DNA from: Hamadaea flava
Lineage (GTDB): Bacteria > Actinomycetota > Actinomycetes > Mycobacteriales > Micromonosporaceae
Direction: 5' to 3'
Length of the DNA: 64,000 nt
Assembly: GCF_024172085.1 (NCBI RefSeq)
Contig: NZ_JAMZDZ010000001.1
Span: 2,604,001 to 2,668,000, forward strand
The notes beneath the pieces were generated by a model that was not told where the DNA came from, searched no databases, and worked only from the letters and a program-made list of their open reading frames with translations. Positions 1-7,887 of the stretch are shown piece by piece. The translations under genes were made by a program, and so were the position numbers. Numbering within the stretch: position 1 is the first letter of the stretch; each line of letters opens with the position of its first letter.

Positions 1-5
1 GAACC

Positions 6-389
6 ATGCAAATCGGCATCCTGTCGCTCAGCGACCTGCAAACCAGCCTCGACACCGGCCGACCGGTCACCGCCGCCCAGCGCGTCGCCGACACCATCGA
101 CTACGCGATACTCGCCGACCAGCTGGGCCTGGACCTGTTCGCCCTCGGCGAGCACCACACCCTCGACTACGCGGTCTCCTCCCCGGTGGTCGTGCTCGCC
201 GCCGTCGCGGCGCGTACGAACAACATCCGGCTCACCAGCGCAGTCACGGTACTCAGCGTCCTGGACCCGGTCCGCGTGTACCAGGACTTCGCCCAACTCG
301 ACCTGATCAGCAACGGCCGCGCCGAGATCATCGCCGGACGCAGCGCCTTGAGGTCGAGCGATGGCGTCGTCATCCCTCATCACCGGTGA
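6..389 (+). pseudogene. Truncated luciferase-like (LLM class) flavin monooxygenase
   Basis: The first 110 or so residues match the N-terminus of LLM-class flavin-dependent oxidoreductases: an MQIGILSL strand, a GLDLFALGEHH segment, then LTSAVTVLS and a D-x-ISNGRAEIIAGR segment. Family members run to about 330 residues. This frame stops after 127, with an unrelated tail (LRSSDGVVIPHHR) directly after AGRSA. No barrel continuation is visible in other frames downstream, so this looks like a deletion remnant rather than a single frameshift. ATG at 6 sits at the window edge and its upstream context is not visible. Flavin and substrate sites in the missing C-terminal two thirds are lost. Confidence 0.7.
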
Positions 390-475
390 CCGATCGCCCT
401 GACATCGGCGATAGCGGATGCCCGCCATCTGACGCCGCAACGCAGATCGTGGCCGTGTCCGACGCCGCCGGTGTT

Positions 476-1372
476 CTATGGGATCAACTCAGCCATGGAA
501 AGCGCCTCGTCCAGCCGACCAGCGGCCAGGTCGTCGTGACGGATCACGAAACTCCCGTCGCTGCGGTAATAGAGCTCGTTGTCTACGGGAAACCGGGCGA
601 GCGACACCCACTCACTCGTCAGCCGGTGCGACTCCACCTCCACATGGGAATGCCATTTCGCGACCGGGATGACGATCTCGCCGGTCTTCTCGCGCCCCGC
701 GAGGATCTGCTCCGCAATACTCGCTATTACCTCCTCGTCGGCATACCCGCCGAGATAGGCGCTGACGTATCCGTTGTGCGCCGGCCAGAGTTCGTTGGCC
801 AGAGCACAGAGTTCGTCTAGGTGCGGCAGGTCACGCTCGAGGTCGCGGGCCAGCTGCTGCTGGAAGGCCGACAGGTCGTCGTCGTCCTCCTCGTCCTCCT
901 CGTCGTCATCGTCGTCCACCCCGAACCAACCGGGGAACTCCGCGCGCAGCGTGGCGCTGACGGGGTACTGCTCGCCGACGAACTCGTAGTCGGTGGTTCC
1001 TGCCGCCACTTCGGTATCGGTACCGGCCGCCACATACACGACTCGCCCATACCTGCGCTCCCCAGTGGCAGCGGCCTGCTCATGGTCCAGAAAGAACAGC
1101 AGCGAGCCGTCTGCCGGCAGATCGAAGCCGTCGACTCTTGGCAGCGCCGCACAGTCGACCGAGAAGATGAACGGCAACAAACTGACCCCATCCGACGGCC
1201 AGTCCACGCCCACCGGCAGCCGGGGCAACCCACCGAACTGCCCGACCGGAACACCGCCGGATCCACCGCTCAACTGGATCGACAAACGCAGGTGCTGGAT
1301 AAACCGGCTGACTTCCTCGCCCGGGATGCCCGACGCGAGCGCTGCACCATGAAATTGCCCCTGATGATCCAT
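476..1372 (-). CDS. DUF1963 (YwqG-like) protein with acidic run
   Basis: A 298-aa cytoplasmic protein resembling the DUF1963/YwqG family: GGLPRLPVGVDWP near the start, then LLPFIFSVDCAALP and GSLLFFLDHEQ. The function of the family is not established. Near the middle (about plus 875-918) is a run of consecutive Asp and Glu residues, a likely flexible linker. The frame stays open upstream of this ATG, but that stretch has the composition of random high-GC DNA, so the ATG preceding DHQGQFHGAAL was chosen; it has no good ribosome-binding site. It is followed downstream by the truncated monooxygenase on the other strand. Confidence 0.7.
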   Translation of the reverse strand: MDHQGQFHGAALASGIPGEEVSRFIQHLRLSIQLSGGSGGVPVGQFGGLPRLPVGVDWPSDGVSLLPFIFSVDCAALPRVDGFDLPADGSLLFFLDHEQAAATGERRYGRVVYVAAGTDTEVAAGTTDYEFVGEQYPVSATLRAEFPGWFGVDDDDDEEDEEDDDDLSAFQQQLARDLERDLPHLDELCALANELWPAHNGYVSAYLGGYADEEVIASIAEQILAGREKTGEIVIPVAKWHSHVEVESHRLTSEWVSLARFPVDNELYYRSDGSFVIRHDDLAAGRLDEALSMAELIP

Positions 1373-1691
1373 AGCGCAACATGGTGCCACGAGGGCGAGG
1401 CCGGCGACCTGGGTGCCCCACGGCCGGCACGCGGTTCGGCACCGCTGCCGCCGCGATCTGGTGCGCATATCTCGGCAGATCTCGGCAACCGTCTCCAATG
1501 GCCGAACGTACCTGCGCCCTGAGTCCGCTGACGGCGTCGGAGAGCAGTCGTAACCCGCTATTCGGCTCGTCGCCGGTTGGCGTCGAGCCGCTCCGCGTTG
1601 TTCCGCCTGACCGGTAGGGCGAAGGGCGCGGGTCTCACCTCCTGGGCACTGTCGAGGAGCCGACCGATCTTGATCGCGGCCCGGCACACCG
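1373..1691. other. Intergenic, no feature recognised
   Basis: About 320 bases between two leftward genes. Open frames here have the skewed composition of out-of-phase high-GC DNA. I see no strong hairpin or RNA gene. It may carry the promoter of the DUF1963 gene. Confidence 0.4.
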
Positions 1692-2327
1692 CTACGACAC
1701 GAGCGCGAATGCGAGGTAGATCAGCGCGGCGAGCGGGAGGGCCGCAGCGAGTGCGAGCGCCCGGTTGCGGTTCGACCGACCGACGAGCACGACTGCGAGG
1801 ATGCCGAGCGCAACGTCGATCATGACGTTCCAACCGGACCCAGGCTCGTAGCTCGGATCATCGAGCCGGCCCACGAACCGGGCCGCCTCCTCGAAGAACA
1901 CCGCGGCCGGCAGCGCGGTTCCGACGATGTGCCGCCAGCCCGGTTCACGGGCCAACGTACCCCCGATGCCGAAGACCACGCTGGCAAGGACACCGAAGAC
2001 CATCCACAGCAGCGACGTCGGCGACCACGCGACGGACAGTTCATCGGACTGGATCAGGGTCGCGGTGACGTAGTAGGCAGGCACCGCGATGACGAGCAGA
2101 ACGCTGGCCCCGATCGCTGCGCGGGTCCAGCCGGTCCGGAGCCAGTAGCCGTAGAGGAATGCGGCGAGAGCCCAGGTGGCGGTGGAGTTGCCGAGTTCGG
2201 CGAACGGGTAGGGCATCCACTTGATCCACACGAAGTCGAGGGAGCCGAGCAGTAGCCCGCCGACAAGGGCGGTGAGGCCCACCTTCAGATGATCACGCTG
2301 CACGGGCAGAGGATACCGGGTATGCAT
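1692..2327 (-). CDS. Multi-pass membrane protein (DUF6518-like)
   Basis: A 211-aa integral membrane protein with about six hydrophobic segments: VGLTALVGGLLLGSLDFVW, the TATWALAAFLYG area, AAIGASVLLVIAVPAYYV, LLWMVFGVLASVVFG, VMIDVALGILAVVLVG and the C-terminal ALAAALPLAALIYLAFAL. The layout resembles small actinobacterial membrane proteins annotated as DUF6518, an assignment made from memory. No catalytic or transport motif is visible. It is leftward and separated from the DUF1963 gene by about 320 bases, so co-transcription is uncertain. Confidence 0.65.
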   Translation of the reverse strand: MHTRYPLPVQRDHLKVGLTALVGGLLLGSLDFVWIKWMPYPFAELGNSTATWALAAFLYGYWLRTGWTRAAIGASVLLVIAVPAYYVTATLIQSDELSVAWSPTSLLWMVFGVLASVVFGIGGTLAREPGWRHIVGTALPAAVFFEEAARFVGRLDDPSYEPGSGWNVMIDVALGILAVVLVGRSNRNRALALAAALPLAALIYLAFALVS

Positions 2328-2678
2328 GAGGGCCTTGGCGTGCCAGCAGGTTCATGATCATCAAGTGGCTGTGACGCCTTCGTGGAGCGGTTCCTCCTCG
2401 ACCTGGCAGAAATAGTCGAATCCGTTGGCAGCGTCGATGCCTCCGTGGACCTGCCTGACGGGTCCGCTTGGCGTTGGCAGTCTTCACTATCGATGAGGTA
2501 AGGCATCACCTCTCGGTATGGCGCGACAACGGCGAGGCGGATATGGCGGCGGCTTCTGGGCTGTCGACCAGTTGATCGTTCCCGAGCCGGGTCTTCGGGC
2601 GATGATCGTCGCAGTACAGACACTCGGCGATGCGGCAGGTCAGGCGAAGTGGTCCACCTCAGACCCAAGCCGACCTGG
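2328..2678. other. Intergenic, unexplained
   Basis: About 350 bases without a convincing gene. A leftward frame near 2340-2520 carries a short protein-like stretch (PYREVMPYLIDSEDCQRQ) before dissolving into low-complexity Arg/Ser text. It may be the remnant of a decayed gene, but I cannot name a family. Confidence 0.35.
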
Positions 2679-3077
2679 TCATCGGCCGAACTTCTCGATC
2701 GCGGTGGGCGTGACCGGGGTGAAGAAGTTGACCAAGTTGCCGTCGGGGTCGCGGAACAGCAGCGCCCGGTTACCCCACGGCATCGTCGTGGGCACGTTCA
2801 CGAAGTCCTCCACGACGCCCTTCAGGTCCTCGTAGAGCGCATCCACGTCGTCCACCAGGAACTCGATGATCGCGGAGTGGTTGTCGGCCGGACGGGCCGA
2901 TCCCGGCGCGAACAGCGGGACCGTGCGGGTGCTGCCGATGGCCAACGTACCGTGCGCGGTGCGCAGCTCGGCGAAGTCCTGGTCGCCCCAGACCGCCGAC
3001 ACGCCCGTCACCTTCTCATAGAAGCCGACGAGGCGGTTGATGTCACCGGTGATAACGCGGATCGAGACGAAGTCCAT
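2679..3077 (-). CDS. VOC (glyoxalase/dioxygenase fold) protein
   Basis: A 132-aa vicinal-oxygen-chelate protein with paired beta-alpha-beta-beta-beta modules. The N-terminal half has VITGDINRLVGFYEKVTG; the C-terminal half has the typical ALLFRDPDGNLVNFFTPV ending. The members of this fold bind divalent metals or bleomycin-type drugs, or act as dioxygenases; the substrate here cannot be told. AGGGAG lies 7 nt before the ATG. It diverges from the WYL regulator at 3179, and a perfect 9-bp inverted repeat between the two suggests that regulator controls it. Confidence 0.85.
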   Translation of the reverse strand: MDFVSIRVITGDINRLVGFYEKVTGVSAVWGDQDFAELRTAHGTLAIGSTRTVPLFAPGSARPADNHSAIIEFLVDDVDALYEDLKGVVEDFVNVPTTMPWGNRALLFRDPDGNLVNFFTPVTPTAIEKFGR

Positions 3078-3135
3078 GGTGTGCGCTCCCTAGTCCGTGG
3101 TTCGTACGTGCGGGTCGACAGTCACGCTAAAACTG

Positions 3136-3160
3136 ATACTGGACAGAAACGGTCCAGTAT
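3136..3160. promoter_or_regulatory. Perfect inverted repeat, candidate operator of the WYL regulator
   Basis: ATACTGGAC at 3136-3144 and its exact reverse complement GTCCAGTAT at 3152-3160, separated by 7 nt. It sits between the divergent VOC and WYL-regulator genes. A TAAACT box at 3167-3172 lies 6 nt before the regulator ATG, so the regulator mRNA may be leaderless and the palindrome would cover its promoter. Confidence 0.6.
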
Positions 3161-3178
3161 TCTCGATAAACTTCGGAC

Positions 3179-4147
3179 ATGGCGCGACCGACAGCCCAGG
3201 TGCTCACCCTGCTGGAACTCCTGCAGTCGGGCGGCACTCGGACGATGGCCGAGCTCGCCGACCGCCTCGGGGTCGAACCGCGCACCGTGCGGCGCTACGT
3301 GAACCATCTGATCGACCTGGGCGTGCCGGTCGAATCGTTGCGCGGCCGCTACGGCGGATATCGGCTCGCCGCCGGCTACCGTCTGCCGCCGCTCATGCTG
3401 GGCGACGACGAGGCCCTGGCGGTGCTGCTCGGCCTGGTTGCCGGCCGGCGCGTCGGCTTGGCAACGGCGACGGGTACGGCGAGCGAGACGGCCGCAGCGA
3501 AGATCCGCCGGGTGCTGCCCGCCCGGGTCGCGGATCGGCTGGACGCCGTACTCGAGTCCCTCGCCTTCACGGCCGAGCCTGGCGACGTCCCCGCGCCCCA
3601 GGCGGGTGTCCTGCTCGCCATCGCCGACGCGATCCGCCGCCACAGCCCGCTCTCGATCCAATACACCGCGGACCGTGGCCTGCTTAGCGTCCGGGTCATG
3701 CATCCGTACGGGCTGGTCAATCACTCGGGTCGGTGGTACGTCACCGGCGTAGATCCGGAGATCGGCGAGGATCGGACCTTCCGGCTCGACCGCATCACCG
3801 ATGCGCGGACGGTGCCCGGCTCGTTCGAGCCGCCCGCTGGGCTCGATCCCGTGGAGCGTGTCCTCACCTCGATGGCACGGGCGCCGTACCGGCATGAGGT
3901 GATATTGCGCATCCAGGGGACGCTGGAGCAGATCCGCAGGCGGCTACCGGCCAGCGTCGCCGAGCTGCGCGATCACGAGGACGAGGGCTGGCAGCGGGTG
4001 GAGATCCGGGCCGAGAGTCTCGACTGGTTGCCCGGGGTGCTTGCTGTGCTCGACCTGCCGTTCGTCATTGAGCGCCCGGAAGAGCTGCGCGACCGCGTTG
4101 TCGCTCTCGCCGACCGACTGTCGGCCTCGGGACGCAAACTGCCGTAG
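3179..4147 (+). CDS. YafY-family HTH/WYL-domain transcriptional regulator
   Basis: A 322-aa DNA-binding regulator. The N-terminal winged HTH (about residues 5-60) contains MAELADRLGVEPRTVRRYV and the LRGRYGGYRLAAGYRLPPL wing typical of YafY/DeoR-like proteins. A WYL domain follows around residues 140-220, with SIQYTADRG, then VNHSGRWYVTGVD and FRLDRITDAR; a WCX-type C-terminal domain ends the protein. WYL domains sense ligands, often nucleic-acid or nucleotide signals. No Shine-Dalgarno is visible before the ATG; a TAAACT box 6 nt upstream suggests a leaderless start. The likely target is the divergent VOC gene and itself. Confidence 0.9.
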   Translation: MARPTAQVLTLLELLQSGGTRTMAELADRLGVEPRTVRRYVNHLIDLGVPVESLRGRYGGYRLAAGYRLPPLMLGDDEALAVLLGLVAGRRVGLATATGTASETAAAKIRRVLPARVADRLDAVLESLAFTAEPGDVPAPQAGVLLAIADAIRRHSPLSIQYTADRGLLSVRVMHPYGLVNHSGRWYVTGVDPEIGEDRTFRLDRITDARTVPGSFEPPAGLDPVERVLTSMARAPYRHEVILRIQGTLEQIRRRLPASVAELRDHEDEGWQRVEIRAESLDWLPGVLAVLDLPFVIERPEELRDRVVALADRLSASGRKLP

Positions 4148-4484
4148 CTGCCCAGACATGACGGTTGTTCGGCCCGCTCGGCTCGACGTCCTCGCATCCC
4201 GGCTTGATCGCAGCCCGCCATCGGCGAATCAGCAGATGGGCAGGTTGGCAGCTATGGCTAGCCTTCCCCATGGGGGAGCAGCTTGGGATGTATCCCGCCG
4301 TGGAGATCGACCCGCCCGGCACCATCGAGACGCTGCTTCAACTCCGACTTTCCTAAGCGCGACCTGGCGCTTGACCGATTTTTGTGCGATCCGGTCGCGA
4401 CGCAGCCGATTCCTTTCGGCAGCCAGTGGACCCACGCGCGTTGCGGGCTCCAACGGCGCCTGGCGGTGATCGGTTTGGCCCGCG
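4148..4484. other. Intergenic with copy A of a dispersed element
   Basis: About 340 bases between a rightward and a leftward gene. It carries copy A of an approximately 58-base element also found at 6000-6058. The rest shows no credible coding; a short frame at 4165-4356 spans the element and is probably spurious. Confidence 0.45.
4236..4292. repeat. Dispersed intergenic element, copy A
   Basis: This stretch aligns with 6000-6058 with few gaps and, by eye, about three quarters identity. Shared blocks include GGCAGGT, GCTATGGC, GGAGCAG and GGGATG(T/C)AT. Both copies lie downstream of rightward genes. The family is not known to me. Confidence 0.5.
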
Positions 4485-4838
4485 TCATGCGGTGGGGGCG
4501 GGCGCCTCCGCGGCGGCGCGGGCAGGGCCGTCTTCGCGGAGCATGGATAGCAGTCCGGGGAAGCGTTGTTCCACCTCGTCGTAACGGAGTCTCACCAGCC
4601 TGCGGACGCCGTCGACGCGCGTGCGGATCAGGCCGGCGTCGCGCAGCACCTTGAGGTGGTGCGACAGGGTGGACTTGCCGATGGTGACGCCGGTGTCTCT
4701 GAGGACGTCGCTGCCGCAGGTCCAGTCCGCGGCTGCGTCCAGCGCTCGCACGAAGGTGAGCCGTACCGGGTCGGCGAGTGCGCTGAGCACGACGTCGATC
4801 GTCACGGTCTCGATGGCGGGTTCGGTCACCTCGGTCAC
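4485..4838 (-). CDS. ArsR-family HTH repressor
   Basis: A 117-aa winged-helix repressor: LSALADPVRLTFVRAL, then GVTIGKSTLSHHLKVLRDAG as the recognition helix and a TRVDGVRRLVRLR wing. No CxC metal site of the arsenic/cadmium type is present, so it probably senses an organic or redox signal. The frame is open far upstream, but the GTG at 4838 is the sensible start: it follows a TACGCT box by about 8 nt, as in a leaderless mRNA. It diverges from the quinone reductase gene at 4938 over a striking nested palindrome. Confidence 0.88.
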   Translation of the reverse strand: MTEVTEPAIETVTIDVVLSALADPVRLTFVRALDAAADWTCGSDVLRDTGVTIGKSTLSHHLKVLRDAGLIRTRVDGVRRLVRLRYDEVEQRFPGLLSMLREDGPARAAAEAPAPTA

Positions 4839-4866
4839 AAGACCGAAGCGTAGCCGCCTCTTGCGG

Positions 4867-4928
4867 AATGTTCGACCCACGTCGTACTGTTCGATCCAGG
4901 TCGAACAGTACGACGCAGATCGAACATT
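4867..4928. promoter_or_regulatory. Two concentric palindromes, candidate ArsR operator
   Basis: The inner inverted repeat has perfect 15-bp arms (4880-4894 and 4901-4915, CGTCGTACTGTTCGA) around 6 nt. An outer repeat, AATGTTCGA at 4867-4875 and TCGAACATT at 4920-4928, has exactly the same centre of symmetry. The result is four TGTTCGA half-sites, 19 bp from outer to inner on each side. It lies between the divergent ArsR and quinone-reductase genes. Confidence 0.75.
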
Positions 4929-4937
4929 GGACGGATC

Positions 4938-5957
4938 ATGAAGGCGATCATCTACCGCGACAACGGCGGCCCCGACGTTCTCCAACTCGTCGAGCGTGAC
5001 CGGCCTAACCCGGGACCCGGCATGGTCCGCGTCCGGGTCACCGTGTCCGGCGTAAACCCGACGGACTGGCAGGCCCGCTCCGGCATCGCCCACCGCAGAC
5101 TCTTCCCCGAGATCACCCCGCACCTCGACGGCGCCGGCGTGATCGACGCCGTCGGTGAGGGCGTCGACGCGGCCCGGGTCGGGCAGCGCGTGTGGCTGTT
5201 CATGGCCGCCGCCGGGCGGCCCACCGGCACCGCAGCCGAGTTCACCGTCGTGCCTACCGACCAAGCCGTGCCGCTGCCCGACGAAGTCGGATTCGACGTC
5301 GGCGCGTCGCTTGGCGTGCCCGCGCTCACCGCACACCGTGCGCTGACCGTCGCCGAGGACGGGCCGCGCCGCCTGCACCCCGGCGCACTCGACGGCAAGG
5401 TGGTGCTCGCCGCCGGCGGGGCCGGCGCGGTCGGGCACGCCGTCATCCAGCTCGCCCGATGGGCTGGCGCCACCGTGATCAGCACGGTCAGTAACCCGGA
5501 AAAGGGGAAGCTGGCCACCGCGGCCGGCGCCCACCATGTGATCAACTATCGCGAGGACGACCCGGCCGCCGCCATCCGTGCGATCGCCACGGACGGCGTC
5601 GACATCGTCACCGAGGTGGCGCTCGGCGCGAACATCGCTTTGGACCTAGCCGTGCTGCGTACACGCGGCACGATCGCGACCTACGCCAATGAGGGCGGAC
5701 AAGCGGTCGAGCTGAACGTGGGGCAGAACATGGTGCTGAACACCCGCTTGCAGTTCCTGGTGCTCTACACAGCCGGCCCGCAAGCACGCGCCACAGCCGT
5801 CGAGGACGTCACCGCAGCGGTCCGCGACGGTGCCCTGCCAGTCGGCGAGGCGTACGGCCTGCCACTGGTCCGCTTCCCGCTACACCGCACCCCGGACGCT
5901 CACCGGGCAGTGCAGGCCGGCACGATCGGCAAGGTACTGGTGGACGTCGCGCCCTGA
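4938..5957 (+). CDS. NADPH:quinone oxidoreductase-like, MDR superfamily
   Basis: A 339-aa zinc-independent medium-chain dehydrogenase/reductase. The N-terminal GroES-like fold has VTVSGVNPTDWQARSG and PHLDGAGVIDAVGEGV; the Rossmann domain has LAAGGAGAVGHAVIQLARWAGA near residues 155-175. The members of this family reduce quinones or enals with NADPH. No structural-zinc Cys cluster is present. It diverges from the ArsR repressor and probably forms a redox-stress or electrophile-response pair with it. Confidence 0.88.
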   Translation: MKAIIYRDNGGPDVLQLVERDRPNPGPGMVRVRVTVSGVNPTDWQARSGIAHRRLFPEITPHLDGAGVIDAVGEGVDAARVGQRVWLFMAAAGRPTGTAAEFTVVPTDQAVPLPDEVGFDVGASLGVPALTAHRALTVAEDGPRRLHPGALDGKVVLAAGGAGAVGHAVIQLARWAGATVISTVSNPEKGKLATAAGAHHVINYREDDPAAAIRAIATDGVDIVTEVALGANIALDLAVLRTRGTIATYANEGGQAVELNVGQNMVLNTRLQFLVLYTAGPQARATAVEDVTAAVRDGALPVGEAYGLPLVRFPLHRTPDAHRAVQAGTIGKVLVDVAP

Positions 5958-5999
5958 AGCCGACCAGCGGCCGATATCTGATCATGCGAGTCCAGACCA

Positions 6000-6058
6000 C
6001 TTGGCAGGTCAGCGGCTATGGCCTGGCCGTCCCGACGCGGAGCAGTCTAGGGATGCAT
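6000..6058. repeat. Dispersed intergenic element, copy B
   Basis: Second copy of the element described at 4236-4292, starting about 43 bases after the quinone-reductase stop codon and ending just before the stop of the leftward secreted-protein gene. Confidence 0.5.
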
Positions 6059-6062
6059 CTGG

Positions 6063-7004
6063 TTAAGCGACGTAGCCGTTGAACACATGGACGCCGTCGA
6101 ACGCGCCGCTGGAGTTCGCGCGGTTCGTACTGAAGTACAGCTTGCCATCGCTTACGCCGACACCTTCGATCTCGAACAGTTTCGAGTACGCGGACGACGT
6201 GATGCGGAAGGAGAGGTTGGTAGCTGCGGGTGCGGTCCCCGTCGTTGCCGTCGAGACGTTCCGATAGACGAGTACGACGCTGCGGTTGTCCTTGGTCAGC
6301 GGATAGTAGAGGATCTTTTTGGCGGCGTCGTAGTAGATCCCCTGTGTGAGGAACGTGCCGAGGTCTGACACCGTGGCACCGTTGACGAGTGCGCCTTCGA
6401 CCTGCAGCGTGAACGCCTTTGTCACGTTGATGGTGCCGGTATTGGCGCGCAGTGCAAGGCTGCCGTTGTAGATCGTCTTGCCGGCTTTGAACAAGAACTT
6501 GATCGTGGTGCTGGATACCGACACTCGACTGATCCCGGACGGCGCCCATGCTGCGCCGTTGAGATGTACCTGGTACGTCCCGGCGCGGTAGTAGGTGGTG
6601 CCGTCGTAGCGGAGTTTCACAAGCTGTGCGCCAGTCGACTTCATGGTGACGATGAACATGTGATGCTGCCCATCGATGTCCACGATCGTCATGTCGTTCG
6701 CGTGCCCGAGCCAGGTATTGGAAGTTCCGCCATTGGTGCCGTTGGTCATCAGTACCCGCTCACCAGTCGTCTTGTGGACGCGGTAGATGGCGGAGACATC
6801 GTCGTAACCGCTGTGATTCTTGATCGAGTAGAGATACGTCGATCCTGCGGCGAAGCCCTGCGCACCTGTGCAGCAGCCCGTATCGGGCGTGCCGGCAATG
6901 GTCGTGTAGCTGTTGTAATAGGCGGCTTGAGCTGCCGGGCCGGTCAGTACCAGAAGACCAGCCGTCATCAGCGTCACCGTCGCCAGGCGTCGAGCAAACC
7001 GCAT
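6063..7004 (-). CDS. Secreted protein of unknown function
   Basis: A 313-aa exported protein. MRFARR followed by a hydrophobic stretch and AQAA forms a Sec signal peptide cleaved near residue 27. The mature part alternates short beta strands (YLYSIKN, AIYRVHKTTGERV, LVKLRYDG, SVVLVYRNV), suggesting a beta-propeller-like fold. The LGHANDMTI segment recalls the helveticin-J-like class III bacteriocin group, but that link is weak. The ATG at 7004 was chosen over 7025 because GGGAGGACC lies directly before it. A 10-bp inverted repeat lies just upstream (7025-7055). Confidence 0.75.
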   Translation of the reverse strand: MRFARRLATVTLMTAGLLVLTGPAAQAAYYNSYTTIAGTPDTGCCTGAQGFAAGSTYLYSIKNHSGYDDVSAIYRVHKTTGERVLMTNGTNGGTSNTWLGHANDMTIVDIDGQHHMFIVTMKSTGAQLVKLRYDGTTYYRAGTYQVHLNGAAWAPSGISRVSVSSTTIKFLFKAGKTIYNGSLALRANTGTINVTKAFTLQVEGALVNGATVSDLGTFLTQGIYYDAAKKILYYPLTKDNRSVVLVYRNVSTATTGTAPAATNLSFRITSSAYSKLFEIEGVGVSDGKLYFSTNRANSSGAFDGVHVFNGYVA

Positions 7005-7345
7005 GTGGTCCTCCCCAGGCTTCACCGACCTCGAAGACCAGTCCGTCGAGGTCGGCGCGCGCAGGCTATTTGAGTACAGGTAGGACGGTCAAGGCATGCA
7101 CAACCGAGGCCGTCAACCAGGCCCCGACGGACCAGATCCCGCCGCGCATTTCCCGGGACCGCCATACCCGGGCAAGGCGCCCACTCCTACCGAGAAGGGC
7201 TCTAGCAAATCCCGTACGCGCGCGCCCGCGGCGAACCGCCCGCTCCGGCGCGTCCGCGCATCGATGCGCAATCTCCGTCATGCCATTCAAGAGCAGCTGG
7301 TACGCCGAAGGTCCCGCGCGTGACGCGGCGCACGTGGTAGCCCGA
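7005..7345. other. Intergenic with inverted repeat
   Basis: About 340 bases between two leftward genes. Apart from the repeat at 7025-7055 no structure or credible gene is seen. Confidence 0.4.
7025..7055. promoter_or_regulatory. 10-bp inverted repeat upstream of secreted-protein gene
   Basis: CCGACCTCGA at 7025-7034 and its exact complement TCGAGGTCGG at 7046-7055, with 11 nt between. It may be an operator for the gene starting at 7004 or a 5'-UTR hairpin. Confidence 0.4.
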
Positions 7346-7798
7346 TCAGCGCGGCTGCTGCCGGACTTCTTCCGTGGCCGCCTGGTACGCCGCCGTGGCC
7401 TGGAGGAAGTACGCGCTCAGGACGTCGAGCTGTTTCGCGTCGAATCCGGCGAAGATCTCGCCCAGCCGTCGCCGGGCAGGGCCGACGACTTCGTCGATTT
7501 CGAGCGCTGTCACGTCGGCCGGTTCCACGACGACCTTCCGGCGATCGGCGGGATCAACGACTCGGCGGACGAGTCCTCGGGATTCGAGGCGATCGATGAG
7601 GCGAGTGGCGGCTCCGGTGGTGAGGCCGGTTCGTTCGGCGATTTCGCCCGAGGTCAGGCGGCCGGCGTACTGCAGCACGCTCAAGGCGTACAGGTCGGTG
7701 GCGTGCATGCCGAGCGCCTGCGCGGTGGCCTGACCATGCAGCACGACGGCGTCGAGGTAGTGGCGGTAGACGTCGTGCAGCTTCGCGGCGCTTGACAT
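7346..7798 (-). CDS. MarR-family transcriptional regulator
   Basis: A 150-aa MarR protein: LYALSVLQYAGRLTSGEIAE, then TGLTTGAATRLIDRLESRG as the recognition helix, and a wing RRVVDPADRRKVVVEP with the DxR motif. These dimers bind palindromes and release them on binding phenolic or oxidative ligands. It diverges from the NTF2-like gene at 7888 over a perfect 12-bp inverted repeat. Confidence 0.92.
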   Translation of the reverse strand: MSSAAKLHDVYRHYLDAVVLHGQATAQALGMHATDLYALSVLQYAGRLTSGEIAERTGLTTGAATRLIDRLESRGLVRRVVDPADRRKVVVEPADVTALEIDEVVGPARRRLGEIFAGFDAKQLDVLSAYFLQATAAYQAATEEVRQQPR

Positions 7799-7815
7799 CA
7801 GATCATCTTCCCTTC

Positions 7816-7845
7816 TACAGTATCTGCATATACGCAGATACTGTA
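7816..7845. promoter_or_regulatory. Perfect 12-bp inverted repeat, candidate MarR operator
   Basis: TACAGTATCTGC at 7816-7827 and its exact complement GCAGATACTGTA at 7834-7845, with spacer ATATAC. It lies 17 nt upstream of the marR-like start and 42 nt from the NTF2-like gene, and could control both. Confidence 0.75.
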
Positions 7846-7887
7846 CCTAAGCAGCATCTGTTCGAGTAGAGCATAAGGGAGAGCGCC

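Noticed and set aside
774-989. Serine-run open frame on the plus strand
   Set aside because: It is the opposite strand of the Asp/Glu run in the DUF1963 protein.
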